Assembly (NCBI RefSeq): GCF_007725405.1
Contig: NZ_CP042163.1
Location: forward strand, 2,356,001-2,420,000
From: Shouchella miscanthi
GTDB lineage: Bacteria; Bacillota; Bacilli; Bacillales; Bacillaceae_D
DNA length: 64,000 nucleotides
Direction of reading: 5' to 3'
Shown: positions 38,254-48,319 of the stretch, piece after piece
Position numbering within the stretch: the first letter of the stretch is position 1
Layout: each line of letters begins with the position of its first letter
Translations under genes and position numbers: made by a program
The notes under the pieces: model-generated
What the model saw: the letters and a program-made list of their open reading frames with translations, nothing else
Told to the model about the DNA's origin: nothing
Databases searched by the model: none

Positions 38254-39879
38254 CTAATGGACATGCCCTTCATGTACGAATTGGCGTTTTTCTATCACCC
38301 GAACCTTTTGTCCATCTTCATCAAGTAATTCGTACTGATGAGGCTCTTCCAATGTCCCATTCATGCTCTGTACATAAAAGAATACGTGATCATCAACAGG
38401 AACTTCAACCGATTCATTTGAAAATTGGATACGTACTCGTTCAATATCTTCTGTGACATAGCCAAGGGTCACGTACGTACTAATCGTTTCAACATCCACC
38501 CATTCATTTTCTATGAACATGAAGGTATCCATAAATTGTTCACCACCTGTTAGAAAGCCATTCTCTAGCTCCACTTCAGCATCTAAATATTTCCGATACC
38601 CGTCAGGCTCCTTTTTTAATCGTTCCGCAACAAGGTGGCGTTCATTTTCTTGAAAAATAACGGCAAATGAATCTTCATCTATTGGCCACGTTGTTAAAAT
38701 CGTAAGTTCAGCCCCTTCTCGGTTGACTGCAATTGCCTCTTCTACAGAATCATGGACAGTTAAATTAACAGGGATTTCACCTGGAGCTGTACTAGTCATT
38801 AAACCTAGATAAAATGCGCTCACAAATAAGATCGCTGCTCCTACACTATACGTTGTTTGTCTCCATCTCCAAGCAACAAAGAGACCAAGGAAAAAGACTA
38901 TTACGGAAAAACCTAGCAATAAGCCTGACCAAAGGGAAGGCGAAAATGCAATTAGTTGATTCTCAATCAGTGGTTCATTTAAGAAAAATTGCATTACAGG
39001 ATTAAATGGTTCGTTTTGCAGAGTTCGTAACACATTATGAGGTGGTTCCGTTTCCGTTAACCACGCTGTAACAATAAAAACAGCTAAAACAAAAAGAGAT
39101 TCGGCACGAAACGAGCGTTGGCGTTCACGCATAGATAATGAAACTCCTTTTCCACTAAGGGTAACAAGGTGACGAAACCCGAAAAGTAAAAGTGGGAAAA
39201 TGAGGATGTTCTTAATGAGTAACAGCTGACCATATGTCAGCATCCAACTATTCACATATTCAGGTGCGATTTCTCCCATCATGACAAACCCACTCGTTGA
39301 TACGAGCAGCAAACTAAACACGGCAAGTGCGGAAAACCATTGATGAAATTTCTGACCGTCTTCTAACCGTGCCCCATATAGGCTGACGATAAATAACGGA
39401 CCCGCCCAGAGTGACATCGCCAATAAATGAATCCCGTTCGATAATGCCCCTGTTACATACCCTTCTGTTAAAGACGCACTATGACTGGATAAACTCACTG
39501 CTACAATAATGCCTAGAAAAAAAAGTAGCTGCAAACTTATAACAACGTATCGATTCCATTTTTTAGTTAAAACGAATAACACCAACTGTGCGCTTGAAAA
39601 CAGAAGAACGAGTAAAAAACTAGTTCCTAAAATATGTTCTCCCATCGCCGTCAGTGTCCCGTCTAAAAGCGACGTATCAAAAAACGTCGCATATGTTGAA
39701 CCAAGTACGAGGACGTTTCCAAACTGTAGAAGCGGAATAGCAAGTATAACGCTAAGTAAAAACCATGGGTGAAGCTTCCCTTCCACACCTCTCCCTTTTG
39801 GCACCATTTGAATAAGTAATAACCCTGCCAACAATGCAAGGCTTGTATACATAAGCGCATTTAAGATCATTTCAGTCAT
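38254..39879 (-). CDS. CopD-type copper resistance membrane protein
   Basis: The protein has 541 residues. About eight or nine membrane helices, of the CopD type (SNGIHLLAMSLWAGPLFIVS with conserved His and Trp), are followed by a C-terminal outer domain of about 160 residues ending HEGHVH. There is no N-terminal CopC domain, unlike YcnJ-type fusions. It probably handles copper at the membrane. The outer domain is unlike any I recognise. It sits upstream of the AAA+ gene. Confidence 0.8.
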   Translation of the reverse strand: MTEMILNALMYTSLALLAGLLLIQMVPKGRGVEGKLHPWFLLSVILAIPLLQFGNVLVLGSTYATFFDTSLLDGTLTAMGEHILGTSFLLVLLFSSAQLVLFVLTKKWNRYVVISLQLLFFLGIIVAVSLSSHSASLTEGYVTGALSNGIHLLAMSLWAGPLFIVSLYGARLEDGQKFHQWFSALAVFSLLLVSTSGFVMMGEIAPEYVNSWMLTYGQLLLIKNILIFPLLLFGFRHLVTLSGKGVSLSMRERQRSFRAESLFVLAVFIVTAWLTETEPPHNVLRTLQNEPFNPVMQFFLNEPLIENQLIAFSPSLWSGLLLGFSVIVFFLGLFVAWRWRQTTYSVGAAILFVSAFYLGLMTSTAPGEIPVNLTVHDSVEEAIAVNREGAELTILTTWPIDEDSFAVIFQENERHLVAERLKKEPDGYRKYLDAEVELENGFLTGGEQFMDTFMFIENEWVDVETISTYVTLGYVTEDIERVRIQFSNESVEVPVDDHVFFYVQSMNGTLEEPHQYELLDEDGQKVRVIEKRQFVHEGHVH

Positions 39880-39956
39880 ATTATTCTCCCCTATTAAACG
39901 ATTCCACTTTTATTTTAACAGGCAGAGGGCTATTCTAGTTACTTTTTACTAAATCG

Positions 39957-39986
39957 ACAAAAAACCGTCGAGATCTCGACGGTTTT
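39957..39986 (-). terminator. Terminator after sspN
   Basis: Stem AAAACCGTCGA...TCGACGGTTTT overlapping the sspN stop codon, with a T-run on the minus strand. Confidence 0.9.
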
Positions 39987-40122
39987 ATCCTTTAGGAGGA
40001 ATATAATCTGGCTGACGATTTGATTTCGTCGCGACTTTCTTTCCATTATTTCGGTTAGACTTTCGCGGCTGTGTTCCTAAATGGTCTGGAGTAAATTGGG
40101 CAAATCGGTTTTTTTCACTCAC
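39985..40122 (-). CDS. sspN: Small acid-soluble spore protein N
   Basis: A 45-residue basic protein read from a GTG start: residues 7-16 are FAQFTPDHLG, then TQPRKSNRNNGKK, ending DYIPPKG. It aligns with B. subtilis SspN (APSHLGTKPVKYKANKGEK). It is expected to be made in the forespore. The GGGGGG ribosome site lies seven bases before the GTG. It lies in the region where B. subtilis has sspN between citB and yneP. A neighbouring tlp gene is not seen. Confidence 0.85.
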   Translation of the reverse strand: MSEKNRFAQFTPDHLGTQPRKSNRNNGKKVATKSNRQPDYIPPKG

Positions 40123-40176
40123 AAAACATCCCCCCTTGTATCTAGTCTTTCACAGAAGAGGATTTTTTACATTAGT

Positions 40177-40305
40177 TTATTTTGGCAATGCATGCTTTTG
40201 TTCAAATCGTTCTTCCAAACGATTTACTTCAGCCTGATCTTGAATTAATCGTTCTTTGTTCTGCTTTACTAGCTGATCAAACGGTAATCTTCCAACTCTT
40301 CTCAT
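40177..40305 (-). CDS. fbpB: FbpB family small basic protein
   Basis: A 42-residue protein, MRRVGRLPFDQLVKQNKERL and then a Glu/Arg-rich end. It matches the FbpB family of Fur-regulated basic proteins in length, charge and the F-x-x-LV-x-x-NK segment. In B. subtilis FbpB works with the small RNA FsrA in iron sparing. I see no clear Fur box upstream, so iron regulation is not shown. A GAGGTG ribosome site precedes the ATG. Confidence 0.75.
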   Translation of the reverse strand: MRRVGRLPFDQLVKQNKERLIQDQAEVNRLEERFEQKHALPK

Positions 40306-40430
40306 TCTCAATCACCTCGTTTTTATATACAGTATTACACCTTTAGAAACGTTTTAAACCTTCTTTCGATGTAAAAAGATGAATATTCAACAAATTTTGC
40401 ACATAGCATGTAATGAAAGGGGTGAATCAT

Positions 40431-40550
40431 GTGATTGACTTAGAACAACTGTCTTTAGAGATAGAAGAAACACTTCAAAGACCACTTATAGATAAAGAAA
40501 AGCAATTGCTTGAATGGATTTGCGCTCAAACACACAATCAACATTTATAA
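40431..40550 (+). CDS. Small hypothetical peptide (39 aa, GTG start)
   Basis: A 39-residue acidic frame beginning MIDLEQLSLEIEETLQRPLI and ending NQHL. GGGGTG lies before the GTG. It is regular and helical. The ribosome site and the clean run favour a gene, but no family is recognised. Confidence 0.6.
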   Translation: MIDLEQLSLEIEETLQRPLIDKEKQLLEWICAQTHNQHL

Positions 40551-40565
40551 GACCCTTTTGTACAT

Positions 40566-40622
40566 AAAAAGACTCCCCGTCAGCAGTGAGCATGTCCTTT
40601 TGTTCACTACACGGGAAGTCGA
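40566..40622 (-). terminator. Terminator after the RND pump gene
   Basis: An imperfect long hairpin with GACT/AGTC, CCCGT/ACGGG and AGTGA/TCACT paired segments. It is followed by TTTTTAT on the minus strand. Confidence 0.7.
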
Positions 40623-40641
40623 TTTCATTCGTACACAATCG

Positions 40642-43600
40642 TTATTTTTTATCGTCGTCTTTTTTTGTTCTTGAAACAATGGAATCAAGTAATTCAACGA
40701 TATCGTCTCGACTTAATTCATTTTTAGATTCCGCGTTTTGTTGCTCGCGTTCACTTGTTTCGTTTGAGTCATTTTGCCCTTCACCTTCAGGCAATGCTTT
40801 AACAACTCGATTGTTTTCATCGACTTCGTAATACTCTCCATCGATTGTTACCATTCGTGGTGTGCGGTTTTTAGAACGGGTTTCTTTGTCAAACAAACTG
40901 TAAAGAACCGGAATAAAGATTAACGTTAGTGCCGTACTACTTATTAACCCACCAATAACTGCAATCGCCATTGGCTGTTGTAATTCTGCCCCTTCGCCAT
41001 AGCCAAACGCAATTGGCACCATTCCTAAAATAGCGGTCAAGGAGGTCATTACAATTGGTCGTGTTCGTAGCTGAACAGATTCAACTAAAGCGTTATACGT
41101 CGACATCCCTTTTTGCTTCTGCTGATTGACAAAATCAAGCATGACAATTCCGTTATTCGTTACAACACCCACTAAAATGATAATCCCAATAAACGTTGTT
41201 ACACCTATCGCTGTTTGCGTAAGTGTTAAAGCAAGGGTAACACCGATTAAGACAAGAGGAACAGTCATTAACATGATAAACGGTAGTTTAAACGACTCAA
41301 ATTGCGCAGCCATTATCAAATAAATGAAAATGATTGCAAGAACAAGGGCTAAAATCATACTTCCAATGGCATCTTCAAGAATTTCTTGTTCGCCTCCAAA
41401 GGAGTAGCTAGCACCTTCAGGAAATTCAATTTCAGCAATTGAGTCTTCAATTAACGTTGAGACGTCACTTAGGTTTGCTTCTGTTGTGTAACCAACCGTT
41501 ACCTCGACTGCTTCTGTTTGATCCGCTCGTTGGATGGAAGCCGGTGATTCACCTTCTGTTACCTCTGCTACTTCATTTAACGAAATGGTTGTTCCTTCTT
41601 GAGAGACAATTTGTAAATTCTCAAGTTCATTTATCGTTTCCGTGTATTCTGGCGAGAGACCAACATGCACTTCATATGTTTGTGATGTCTCATCACTTGT
41701 CAGCTGGATGAGCATCGCCGTTTCACCGCGTGTAGCACTATTAACTTGGCCCGCAATTTCAGCTGGTGTTAGCCCTACTGCTCGAGCATCTTCCGCATTC
41801 ACATCAACGACAATTTCTGGCACTTGATCTTCAATACTCAGCTGCACTTCTCGAACGAGAGACGAGTCCATTAACTCTTCTTCAAGTTCGTAGACCGTGT
41901 CGTATAATGCGCTACGATCAGAATGGGTTACAGTAAATGGAACCGTATTTGCTTCTCCACTTAACGCTGCTGTCTGTGTAAAGGCTCGAATGTCAGCATC
42001 GTCATCAGCGCGCTCGAGATCTCGTTCAATTGTTTCTATAAATTCTGCTGTAGAGACGGAGCGATCTTCTAATGGAATCATCGCCACTGTAATTTGAGCA
42101 GTATGCGATCCTCCAGATTGACCAGGCTGATCACTTGAACCGATTACACTTACATAATCATTTACTTCTTGATAATCGGCGAGTACATTTTCAATTGCCT
42201 CAACTGCTTCTGTCGTTCGGGTCAAACTTGTTCCTGTTTCCATTTCAACGTCGACAGTAAACGAGCCTTGGTCGCTTTCTGGAATTAATTCTAGTCCAAC
42301 CGTACTTAAACCAACTCCACCGATAAGAAGCAACCCAAACGTACTAGCAATAACCGTTTTTCGGTGGCCTAGAGACCAATGGGTCATTTTTTCTAATCCA
42401 CGCATCGTTCTGGATTCGCGTCTTTTCACCTCATCATTTGCTTGAGATGGTTTTAGTACACGGCTTGCAATCATTGGTACAACGGTAATCGCAACAATAA
42501 AGGATGATAATAAACTAAATGAAACGGTTAACGCCAATTCTCTAAACAAGTTTCCAACAATCCCACTAATAAAGACAATTGGAAGAAAAACAGAAATAGT
42601 CGTTAACGTTGATGCAAAGATCGCAGCCATTACTTCTTTTGTCCCATCAGAAGCTGCTTGCTTCGGATCTTTTCCTTTTGCCAAATGACGATAAATGTTT
42701 TCAATAACAACAATCGCATTATCGACAACTAAACCAATACCAAGAGCGAGCCCACCTAATGTCATAATGTTTAAGCCAATATCTAAGAAATACATAAAGG
42801 CAAATGTAACAATAACTGAGAATGGTATCGCCAAACCAATTATAAGAGGCGTTTTAAGGTTCCGTAAGAAGAAGAACAACACAACCATAGCGAGTACGCC
42901 ACCAATAATTAATGCAGTAGCAACACTTTGGATTGCTGAATTAATAAAGTCACCTTCATCATAGAGCACAACAACATCTAAGTCTTCGTAATCAGCATCG
43001 TCTTGCAGTTCACTTAAACGTTCGTTTACATCATTAGATGTTTGTGTTGTATTCGCACTTGACTCCTGCATAATTGATAAGCTAATAGCCGGTTCTTGAT
43101 TAGCTCGAGTTAACGTTTCTAACTCTTCTGAACTGATTTCAACATTTGCAATACTCGTTAGCGTAATGTCATCACCAGTTTCTGGATTTACACCAACCAC
43201 CAATTCTTCAATGTCTTCAATACTGGTTAGTTCATGAATAATTCTTGTAGTTAAACTGAAGTCTTCTTGCTCAACAGTGCCACCAGGCATGGTAATTTGG
43301 TTTGCTTGTAAGGCATTCACAACTGTATCCTGCGTGACACCTGCATCAATCATATCTTCCTGGTCGAGTTCAATCGAAACGATTTCACTAATAGTACCTG
43401 ACTCGTTTACACTAGCAACTCCAGGAACTTGAAGAATTTCTTGCTCTAAATCAAGCACATCATCTTGAAACGCTTCAATCTCGTCATTGGACGTGACTGC
43501 TAGCTGCATCATTGGAAACATGGACGGATCAAACTTTAAAAAGCTTGGTTCTCCAGCACCGTCAGGTAAATCAATTTGCCTAAGAGCATTAATAATGTCT

Positions 43601-43911
43601 AATTCTACATCTTCAATGGACGAACTCCAATCAAATTCAAGTAAGACAATGGAAGATCCTTCTTGAGAATTTGACGTCATGTTTTGTAAACCTGAAATAC
43701 TTGCCATTCGATTTTCAATTGGAATGGTTACTTGATCCTGAACTTCTTGAGGATTTACGTTCGGATAGCTTGTAGCAATTGCTGCAACAGGCGGGTTAAT
43801 CTCTGGTAGCAGCTGCAACGGCAACCGTGTAAGTGAAACAATCCCCATTATAATAAAGAAAATCATTCCGACAATGGTAAACACGGGCCTGCGAATTGAA
43901 AAATTTGTCAC
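40642..43911 (-). CDS. swrC: RND multidrug efflux pump, SwrC type
   Basis: A 1089-residue inner-membrane RND transporter with the usual 12 helices and two large outer loops. N-terminal FSIRRPVFTIVGMIFFI, the LPEINPPVAAIATSYPNVNP segment and the proton-relay helix IGLVVDNAIVVIENI are typical. It resembles B. subtilis SwrC (surfactin efflux and swarming). The C-terminal 60 residues are acidic and cytosolic. No periplasmic adaptor is present, as in Gram-positives. Confidence 0.9.
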   Translation of the reverse strand: MTNFSIRRPVFTIVGMIFFIIMGIVSLTRLPLQLLPEINPPVAAIATSYPNVNPQEVQDQVTIPIENRMASISGLQNMTSNSQEGSSIVLLEFDWSSSIEDVELDIINALRQIDLPDGAGEPSFLKFDPSMFPMMQLAVTSNDEIEAFQDDVLDLEQEILQVPGVASVNESGTISEIVSIELDQEDMIDAGVTQDTVVNALQANQITMPGGTVEQEDFSLTTRIIHELTSIEDIEELVVGVNPETGDDITLTSIANVEISSEELETLTRANQEPAISLSIMQESSANTTQTSNDVNERLSELQDDADYEDLDVVVLYDEGDFINSAIQSVATALIIGGVLAMVVLFFFLRNLKTPLIIGLAIPFSVIVTFAFMYFLDIGLNIMTLGGLALGIGLVVDNAIVVIENIYRHLAKGKDPKQAASDGTKEVMAAIFASTLTTISVFLPIVFISGIVGNLFRELALTVSFSLLSSFIVAITVVPMIASRVLKPSQANDEVKRRESRTMRGLEKMTHWSLGHRKTVIASTFGLLLIGGVGLSTVGLELIPESDQGSFTVDVEMETGTSLTRTTEAVEAIENVLADYQEVNDYVSVIGSSDQPGQSGGSHTAQITVAMIPLEDRSVSTAEFIETIERDLERADDDADIRAFTQTAALSGEANTVPFTVTHSDRSALYDTVYELEEELMDSSLVREVQLSIEDQVPEIVVDVNAEDARAVGLTPAEIAGQVNSATRGETAMLIQLTSDETSQTYEVHVGLSPEYTETINELENLQIVSQEGTTISLNEVAEVTEGESPASIQRADQTEAVEVTVGYTTEANLSDVSTLIEDSIAEIEFPEGASYSFGGEQEILEDAIGSMILALVLAIIFIYLIMAAQFESFKLPFIMLMTVPLVLIGVTLALTLTQTAIGVTTFIGIIILVGVVTNNGIVMLDFVNQQKQKGMSTYNALVESVQLRTRPIVMTSLTAILGMVPIAFGYGEGAELQQPMAIAVIGGLISSTALTLIFIPVLYSLFDKETRSKNRTPRMVTIDGEYYEVDENNRVVKALPEGEGQNDSNETSEREQQNAESKNELSRDDIVELLDSIVSRTKKDDDKK

Positions 43912-44020
43912 GTTGGTTCCTCCATCATGTCATGTCTTTTATCTATACACACCTTACACAATTCAACGGTTAAAAATCAAGCAAAAACAATTTAGACCCC
44001 TAAACTATTTAGCCAAAAGA

Positions 44021-44052
44021 AAAAACTTGCTTGAGACGATCAAGCAAGTTCT
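44021..44052 (-). terminator. Terminator after acnA
   Basis: Stem AACTTGCTTGA...TCAAGCAAGTT (arms 44024-44034 and 44040-44050) followed by a T-run on the minus strand, eleven bases past the stop. Confidence 0.9.
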
Positions 44053-44062
44053 TCTAACTTGT

Positions 44063-46780
44063 TTAAGCTGGTTGAAGCTTATCACGAAGAACCATTTGCA
44101 GAATTCCACCGTGACGATAGTAATCAACATCAACATCACTATCAAAACGAACGAGCGCTTCAAATTCAGTTTTTGTGCCATCTTCAGCTACAGCAGTTAC
44201 CGTAACGTAATCACGCGGTTTTACTGTATCATCAATTGCAACTGAAATGCTTTCTCTGCCTGTTAAACCAAGAGATTCTGCATTTTCACCGGCTTTGAAT
44301 TGAAGAGGTAAAACACCCATTAATACAAGGTTTGAACGGTGAATACGCTCATAACTTTCAGCGATAACCGTTTTAATGCCTAGTAAATTTGTTCCTTTTG
44401 CAGCCCAGTCACGAGAAGATCCCATCCCGTAATCTTGACCAGCGAGAACAACAAGACCTGTTCCATTCTCTTTATACTTCATTGCCGCATCATAGATGGA
44501 CATCACTTCTTCTGTTGGCCAGAATGTTGTAAATCCACCTTCTGTTCCTGGAGCGATTTGGTTACGAATACGGATATTCGCAAACGTTCCTCTCATCATG
44601 ACGTCATGATTACCACGACGAGAACCATATGAGTTGAAATCTCTCGGCTCTACACCTTTTTCCATTAAGAACTTACCGGCTGGTGTGTTCTTACCAATCG
44701 CTCCAGCAGGAGAAATGTGATCTGTCGTAACAGAATCGCCAAACTTACCAATTACGCGTAGATCAGAAAGCGGCTTCACAGCTTCTGGATCTTTTGCTAA
44801 TCCTTCAAAGAATGGTGGATTTGCAATATATGTTGACTCGTCATCCCACTTGTACAGGGCGTCATCAGTTGTATTAATTTGATTCCATCGCTCGTTACTT
44901 GTAAAGACATCTTGGTATTCACGACGGAATAACTCAGGAGTAACCGTTTGATCAACAATTGTACGCACTTCTTCTGTTGATGGCCAAATATCTTTAAAGT
45001 AAACAGGCTTACCGTCTTTATCTGTAGAAATTGGATCGTTTAATAAATCAACGTTAACGGTCCCTGCTAGTGCATAGGCTACTACAAGTGGTGGTGATGC
45101 TAAGTAGTTTGCTTTCACAAGGGGATGAATACGTCCTTCAAAGTTACGGTTACCAGATAGTACAGACGTAACAGTTAAGTCGTTACTCGAAATCGCTTCT
45201 TCAATTTCATCCTCTAGTGGTCCAGAGTTTCCGATACATGTTGTGCAGCCATACCCAACAAGATGGAATCCAAGATCCTCCAAGTAAGGCATTAAGCCAG
45301 AATCATTTAAATAGCCTGTAACAACTTTTGAACCTGGTGCAAGTGATGTTTTCACGTATTCAGGTACTTGAAGGCCTAATTCACTTGCTTTTTTCGCAAC
45401 AAGACCTGCTGCCACAAGTACATATGGATTTGATGTATTTGTACAGCTTGTAATAGCAGCGATGGCTACAGCGCCCGTTTTCATTGTAGTTGTACGACCA
45501 TCTTTGTACGTTACATCAACCGTTTTATTAAATTCTGACTGGTCAAGGCCAAGACCTTGATTCCCTTGAGGTGCAACAACAGCATCTTGGAAGGATTTTT
45601 GCATTTTTGGTAGTTCAATTAAATCTTGCGGTCGTTTTGGTCCAGAAAGATTTGCATGAATTTGCGATAAATCGACTTCAACAACATCTGTATACGTTGG
45701 ATCTGGTGTTTCACCAGGAACATACCATAGTCCGTTCGCTTGACAGTAAGCACGAACCAAATCAATTTGTTCTTCAGAACGCCCTGTTAAACGCATATAG
45801 TTCATAGCTTCTTCATCAACTGGGAAGAATCCGCATGTTGCGCCATACTCAGGAGCCATGTTTGAAATCGTTGCACGATCAGCAAGTGGCATATCTGCTA
45901 AGCCTGGTCCGAAATACTCAACGAATTTTCCAACAACGTTCTTTTGACGAAGGACTTGGGTTACTTTCAACGCTACGTCTGTAGCTGTTGTTCCACTTGG
46001 TAAAGAACCCGTGAATTTCAAGCCAATGACTTCTGGTACTGGGAAGTAAGATGGTTGTCCGAGCATTCCTGCTTCCGCTTCAATACCACCAACGCCCCAT
46101 CCTAGAACGCCAAGACCGTTAATCATCGTTGTATGAGAATCTGTTCCTACAAGTGAATCAGGGAACGTTAACCATTCGCCATCTTTCTCAACTGCATGAA
46201 CGACGTTTGCTATGTACTCCAAGTTTACTTGGTGTACGATACCTGTTGCTGGAGGAACCGCATTATAATTATCAAACGCTTTCTTTGCCCAGCTTAAAAA
46301 TTCGTATCGCTCGCCATTTCGTTCAAACTCACGATTCATGTTATAAAGCAATGAATCATCTGTACCGAATTTATCTACTTGTACAGAGTGGTCAATGACA
46401 AGATCAACAGGGATTTCAGGGTTAATTTGATCTGGGTCACCGCCAAGATCAGCCATCGCTTTTCTTAACGCTGCTAAATCAACTACAGCTGGTACCCCTG
46501 TGAAATCTTGTAGAATAACACGAGAAGGTTTGAAAGGAACATCAATTTCTTTTTGTTCAGGTGTTCCCCACTTTGCTAAATTTTCAACATGCTCTTTTTT
46601 AATCACATAATCATCATACTGACGTAACACTGATTCTAATAATACCTTCACAGAATATGGTAGCCTATTAACGTTCCCATAACCTGCTTTCTCTAACGCA
46701 TCTAATGCATAGTAATGATACGTTTTTCCGTTTGACTCAAAAGAAGACCGCGCTTTAAACACATCTAAGTTTTTTGACAT
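44063..46780 (-). CDS. acnA: Aconitate hydratase A (CitB)
   Basis: A 905-residue iron-sulfur enzyme of the TCA cycle, isomerising citrate and isocitrate. [10 protein letters not shown] and [10 protein letters not shown] hold the cluster cysteines, and [14 protein letters not shown] lies in the swivelling domain. In Bacillus the apo-enzyme also binds RNA. An AGGAGG ribosome site precedes the ATG. A cre-like site lies upstream, and sspP diverges as in B. subtilis. Confidence 0.97.
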   Translation of the reverse strand: MSKNLDVFKARSSFESNGKTYHYYALDALEKAGYGNVNRLPYSVKVLLESVLRQYDDYVIKKEHVENLAKWGTPEQKEIDVPFKPSRVILQDFTGVPAVVDLAALRKAMADLGGDPDQINPEIPVDLVIDHSVQVDKFGTDDSLLYNMNREFERNGERYEFLSWAKKAFDNYNAVPPATGIVHQVNLEYIANVVHAVEKDGEWLTFPDSLVGTDSHTTMINGLGVLGWGVGGIEAEAGMLGQPSYFPVPEVIGLKFTGSLPSGTTATDVALKVTQVLRQKNVVGKFVEYFGPGLADMPLADRATISNMAPEYGATCGFFPVDEEAMNYMRLTGRSEEQIDLVRAYCQANGLWYVPGETPDPTYTDVVEVDLSQIHANLSGPKRPQDLIELPKMQKSFQDAVVAPQGNQGLGLDQSEFNKTVDVTYKDGRTTTMKTGAVAIAAITSCTNTSNPYVLVAAGLVAKKASELGLQVPEYVKTSLAPGSKVVTGYLNDSGLMPYLEDLGFHLVGYGCTTCIGNSGPLEDEIEEAISSNDLTVTSVLSGNRNFEGRIHPLVKANYLASPPLVVAYALAGTVNVDLLNDPISTDKDGKPVYFKDIWPSTEEVRTIVDQTVTPELFRREYQDVFTSNERWNQINTTDDALYKWDDESTYIANPPFFEGLAKDPEAVKPLSDLRVIGKFGDSVTTDHISPAGAIGKNTPAGKFLMEKGVEPRDFNSYGSRRGNHDVMMRGTFANIRIRNQIAPGTEGGFTTFWPTEEVMSIYDAAMKYKENGTGLVVLAGQDYGMGSSRDWAAKGTNLLGIKTVIAESYERIHRSNLVLMGVLPLQFKAGENAESLGLTGRESISVAIDDTVKPRDYVTVTAVAEDGTKTEFEALVRFDSDVDVDYYRHGGILQMVLRDKLQPA

Positions 46781-46845
46781 CTAAGACCCTCCTTATCAAC
46801 TTCATCATATCGCATTGTTCCTTTCTTGTCTAAGGAACGCACTTG

Positions 46846-46859
46846 AGTAAGCGCTTTTA
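46846..46859 (-). promoter_or_regulatory. Candidate cre site upstream of acnA
   Basis: Minus strand TAAAAGCGCTTACT differs from the CcpA consensus TGWAARCGYTWNCW at one position. It is about 70 bases before the acnA start. CcpA repression of citB is known in B. subtilis. Confidence 0.45.
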
Positions 46860-46993
46860 ATGTAAGCGATATAATTGCCCTTCATTAGAATAGCAAAAGT
46901 TGACGAAAGTTTAAATCTTTTTTCGACATTTTTTAAAAAGGATAAGAAAAAAAACGTTTCACATACTAAAAAAAGAAAAGCGAGGTGAGGAAA

Positions 46994-47122
46994 ATGAAGG
47001 GAAATTCGAAAGCTCGACGCAACCAGCCACAGCATCCAGACAGCAACCAACCACAGAAACAAAGCGGTTCTCATAAAACAAAAAAAGCAAACCATGTAAG
47101 CCAAACGAACGGAGAAGGCTAA
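46994..47122 (+). CDS. sspP: Small acid-soluble spore protein P
   Basis: A 42-residue basic peptide starting MKGNSKARRNQPQH. The segment QPQKQSGSHKTKKANH follows the SspP pattern (QPEPLSGSKKVKNRNH in B. subtilis). It is divergent from acnA exactly as sspP sits beside citB in B. subtilis. SspO, usually beside it, is not visible. A GAGGTGAGG ribosome site precedes the ATG. Confidence 0.8.
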   Translation: MKGNSKARRNQPQHPDSNQPQKQSGSHKTKKANHVSQTNGEG

Positions 47123-47190
47123 CTCGCCCAAACCTTTTTAGAGCCGCTGCATAGACTGTAATCATACCTTGATAAAAAGGAGGTTACACA

Positions 47191-47280
47191 ATGAGCGGTG
47201 GATTCGGAACAGGCGGCGGTTTTGCTTTAATTGTTGTTCTTTTTATTCTTTTAGTAATTGTCGGAGCAAGCTGGTTCTAA
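47191..47280 (+). CDS. YjcZ family sporulation peptide (29 aa)
   Basis: A 29-residue membrane peptide: MSGGFGTGGG followed by a single hydrophobic helix ending IVGASWF. The pattern matches the YjcZ family of sporulation-associated peptides found in Bacillaceae. An AAGGAGG site is present. Confidence 0.88.
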   Translation: MSGGFGTGGGFALIVVLFILLVIVGASWF

Positions 47281-47310
47281 AAAAAGGACTGCATCGCAGT
47301 CCTTTTTTTC
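47281..47310. terminator. Bidirectional terminator
   Basis: AAAAAGGACTGC...GCAGTCCTTTTT stem between the YjcZ peptide and the converging 141-residue membrane protein gene. Confidence 0.9.
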
Positions 47311-47311
47311 T

Positions 47312-47737
47312 TTACATAAAATAACGGCTATATTTCAACAAAAACATCGCTCCGATGCTAATAGCCAAAAGAAGACTCGCCTTTCGAAATGGTTGCTCAT
47401 AGTCCAAGTCACCATTGTTTATTAAGCGCAGACACTTACTAGTTATTCCTAAGCTAGCTCCAATGATTAGCGTTACGATAATGACTCCCCATGTCCACCA
47501 CGATGCCCAGTCGAACAACAGCGGGATACCTGTAGCGATTAAAAGCAGTAACCCTACATGGGCAATAATAAGAATGACACGGTAACTCTTTATCAGCCTC
47601 GCCTTGAAGCGTTCCCCGTCATCCAGTCTCGCCGCATAATACAAAAACGGCAACGGAATACATAAAAATAACACGATTGATGTAAACATATGCGTCGCAA
47701 AAAGAACAATTTGAGACACGTTTTTCTCCCCCTCCAT
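47312..47737 (-). CDS. Four-helix membrane protein (141 aa)
   Basis: Four hydrophobic segments fill most of the protein. Helix 1 carries a His (FATHMF). The loop YYAARLDDGERFKARL resembles one in the CopD-type protein at 38254-39879 (LYGARLEDGQKFHQWF), suggesting a distant relation. The ATG at 47737 follows GGGGTG. A start 15 bases earlier has no ribosome site. Function unknown. Confidence 0.75.
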   Translation of the reverse strand: MEGEKNVSQIVLFATHMFTSIVLFLCIPLPFLYYAARLDDGERFKARLIKSYRVILIIAHVGLLLLIATGIPLLFDWASWWTWGVIIVTLIIGASLGITSKCLRLINNGDLDYEQPFRKASLLLAISIGAMFLLKYSRYFM

Positions 47738-47799
47738 AGCAACACACCCCATTTTATGCTAAAGTAACAGCAAAGAACAAGCGAAAAGGAGGGGTGACG

Positions 47800-48288
47800 A
47801 TGAGTGACTGGTTTATGAACGTGATTGTCTTATGGACCTTTATCTTGCTCGGGCTAATGTTTATCGGTGGGTTCTTCATGTTTAGAAAATTCCTTAAGCG
47901 AATGCCAAAAGAAGACGGAAAATCAATCTTAGACTGGCAAGAATACTACATAAACAAGGCTTTACCTCTATGGAAAGATGAACAGAGACAATTGTTAAAT
48001 GAACTTGTAGAACCAGTACCTGAACTCTTTCGTGACGTGGCTAAAGAGAAAATCGCCGGTAAAATTAGTGAGATCGCCTTAAATGAACAGGCAACTACTC
48101 TTACATTAGATACGATTATTCGTGGATATATTTTAGCAACACCTAAAAAAGATCACCGTTTTTTAATTAAGAAATTAAAACAAAAAGATATTGATTTAAC
48201 ACCCTATGAACATTTACTTGACCGCCAATCAAAAGCCAGAAGCAAAAGAGAGCTCCAAGAGGCCGTTGAACGAAAACAATCCAGCTAA
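47800..48288 (+). CDS. yneK: DUF2621 membrane protein, YneK type
   Basis: A 162-residue protein with one N-terminal membrane helix (about 5-27). It then has MFRKFLKRMPKEDGKSILDW, a helical middle and the end KDHRFLIKKLKQKDIDLTPY, matching B. subtilis YneK closely. Function unknown. Start: ATG at 47800 with AAGGAGGGG, not the GTG six bases before. It keeps the yneK-sspP-citB neighbourhood. Confidence 0.9.
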   Translation: MSDWFMNVIVLWTFILLGLMFIGGFFMFRKFLKRMPKEDGKSILDWQEYYINKALPLWKDEQRQLLNELVEPVPELFRDVAKEKIAGKISEIALNEQATTLTLDTIIRGYILATPKKDHRFLIKKLKQKDIDLTPYEHLLDRQSKARSKRELQEAVERKQSS

Positions 48289-48317
48289 AAAAGGCGCATA
48301 GACATGCGCCTTTTTTC
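48287..48317. terminator. Bidirectional terminator after yneK
   Basis: AAAAAAGGCGCAT...ATGCGCCTTTTTT perfect stem between converging genes. Confidence 0.92.
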
Positions 48318-48319
48318 TT

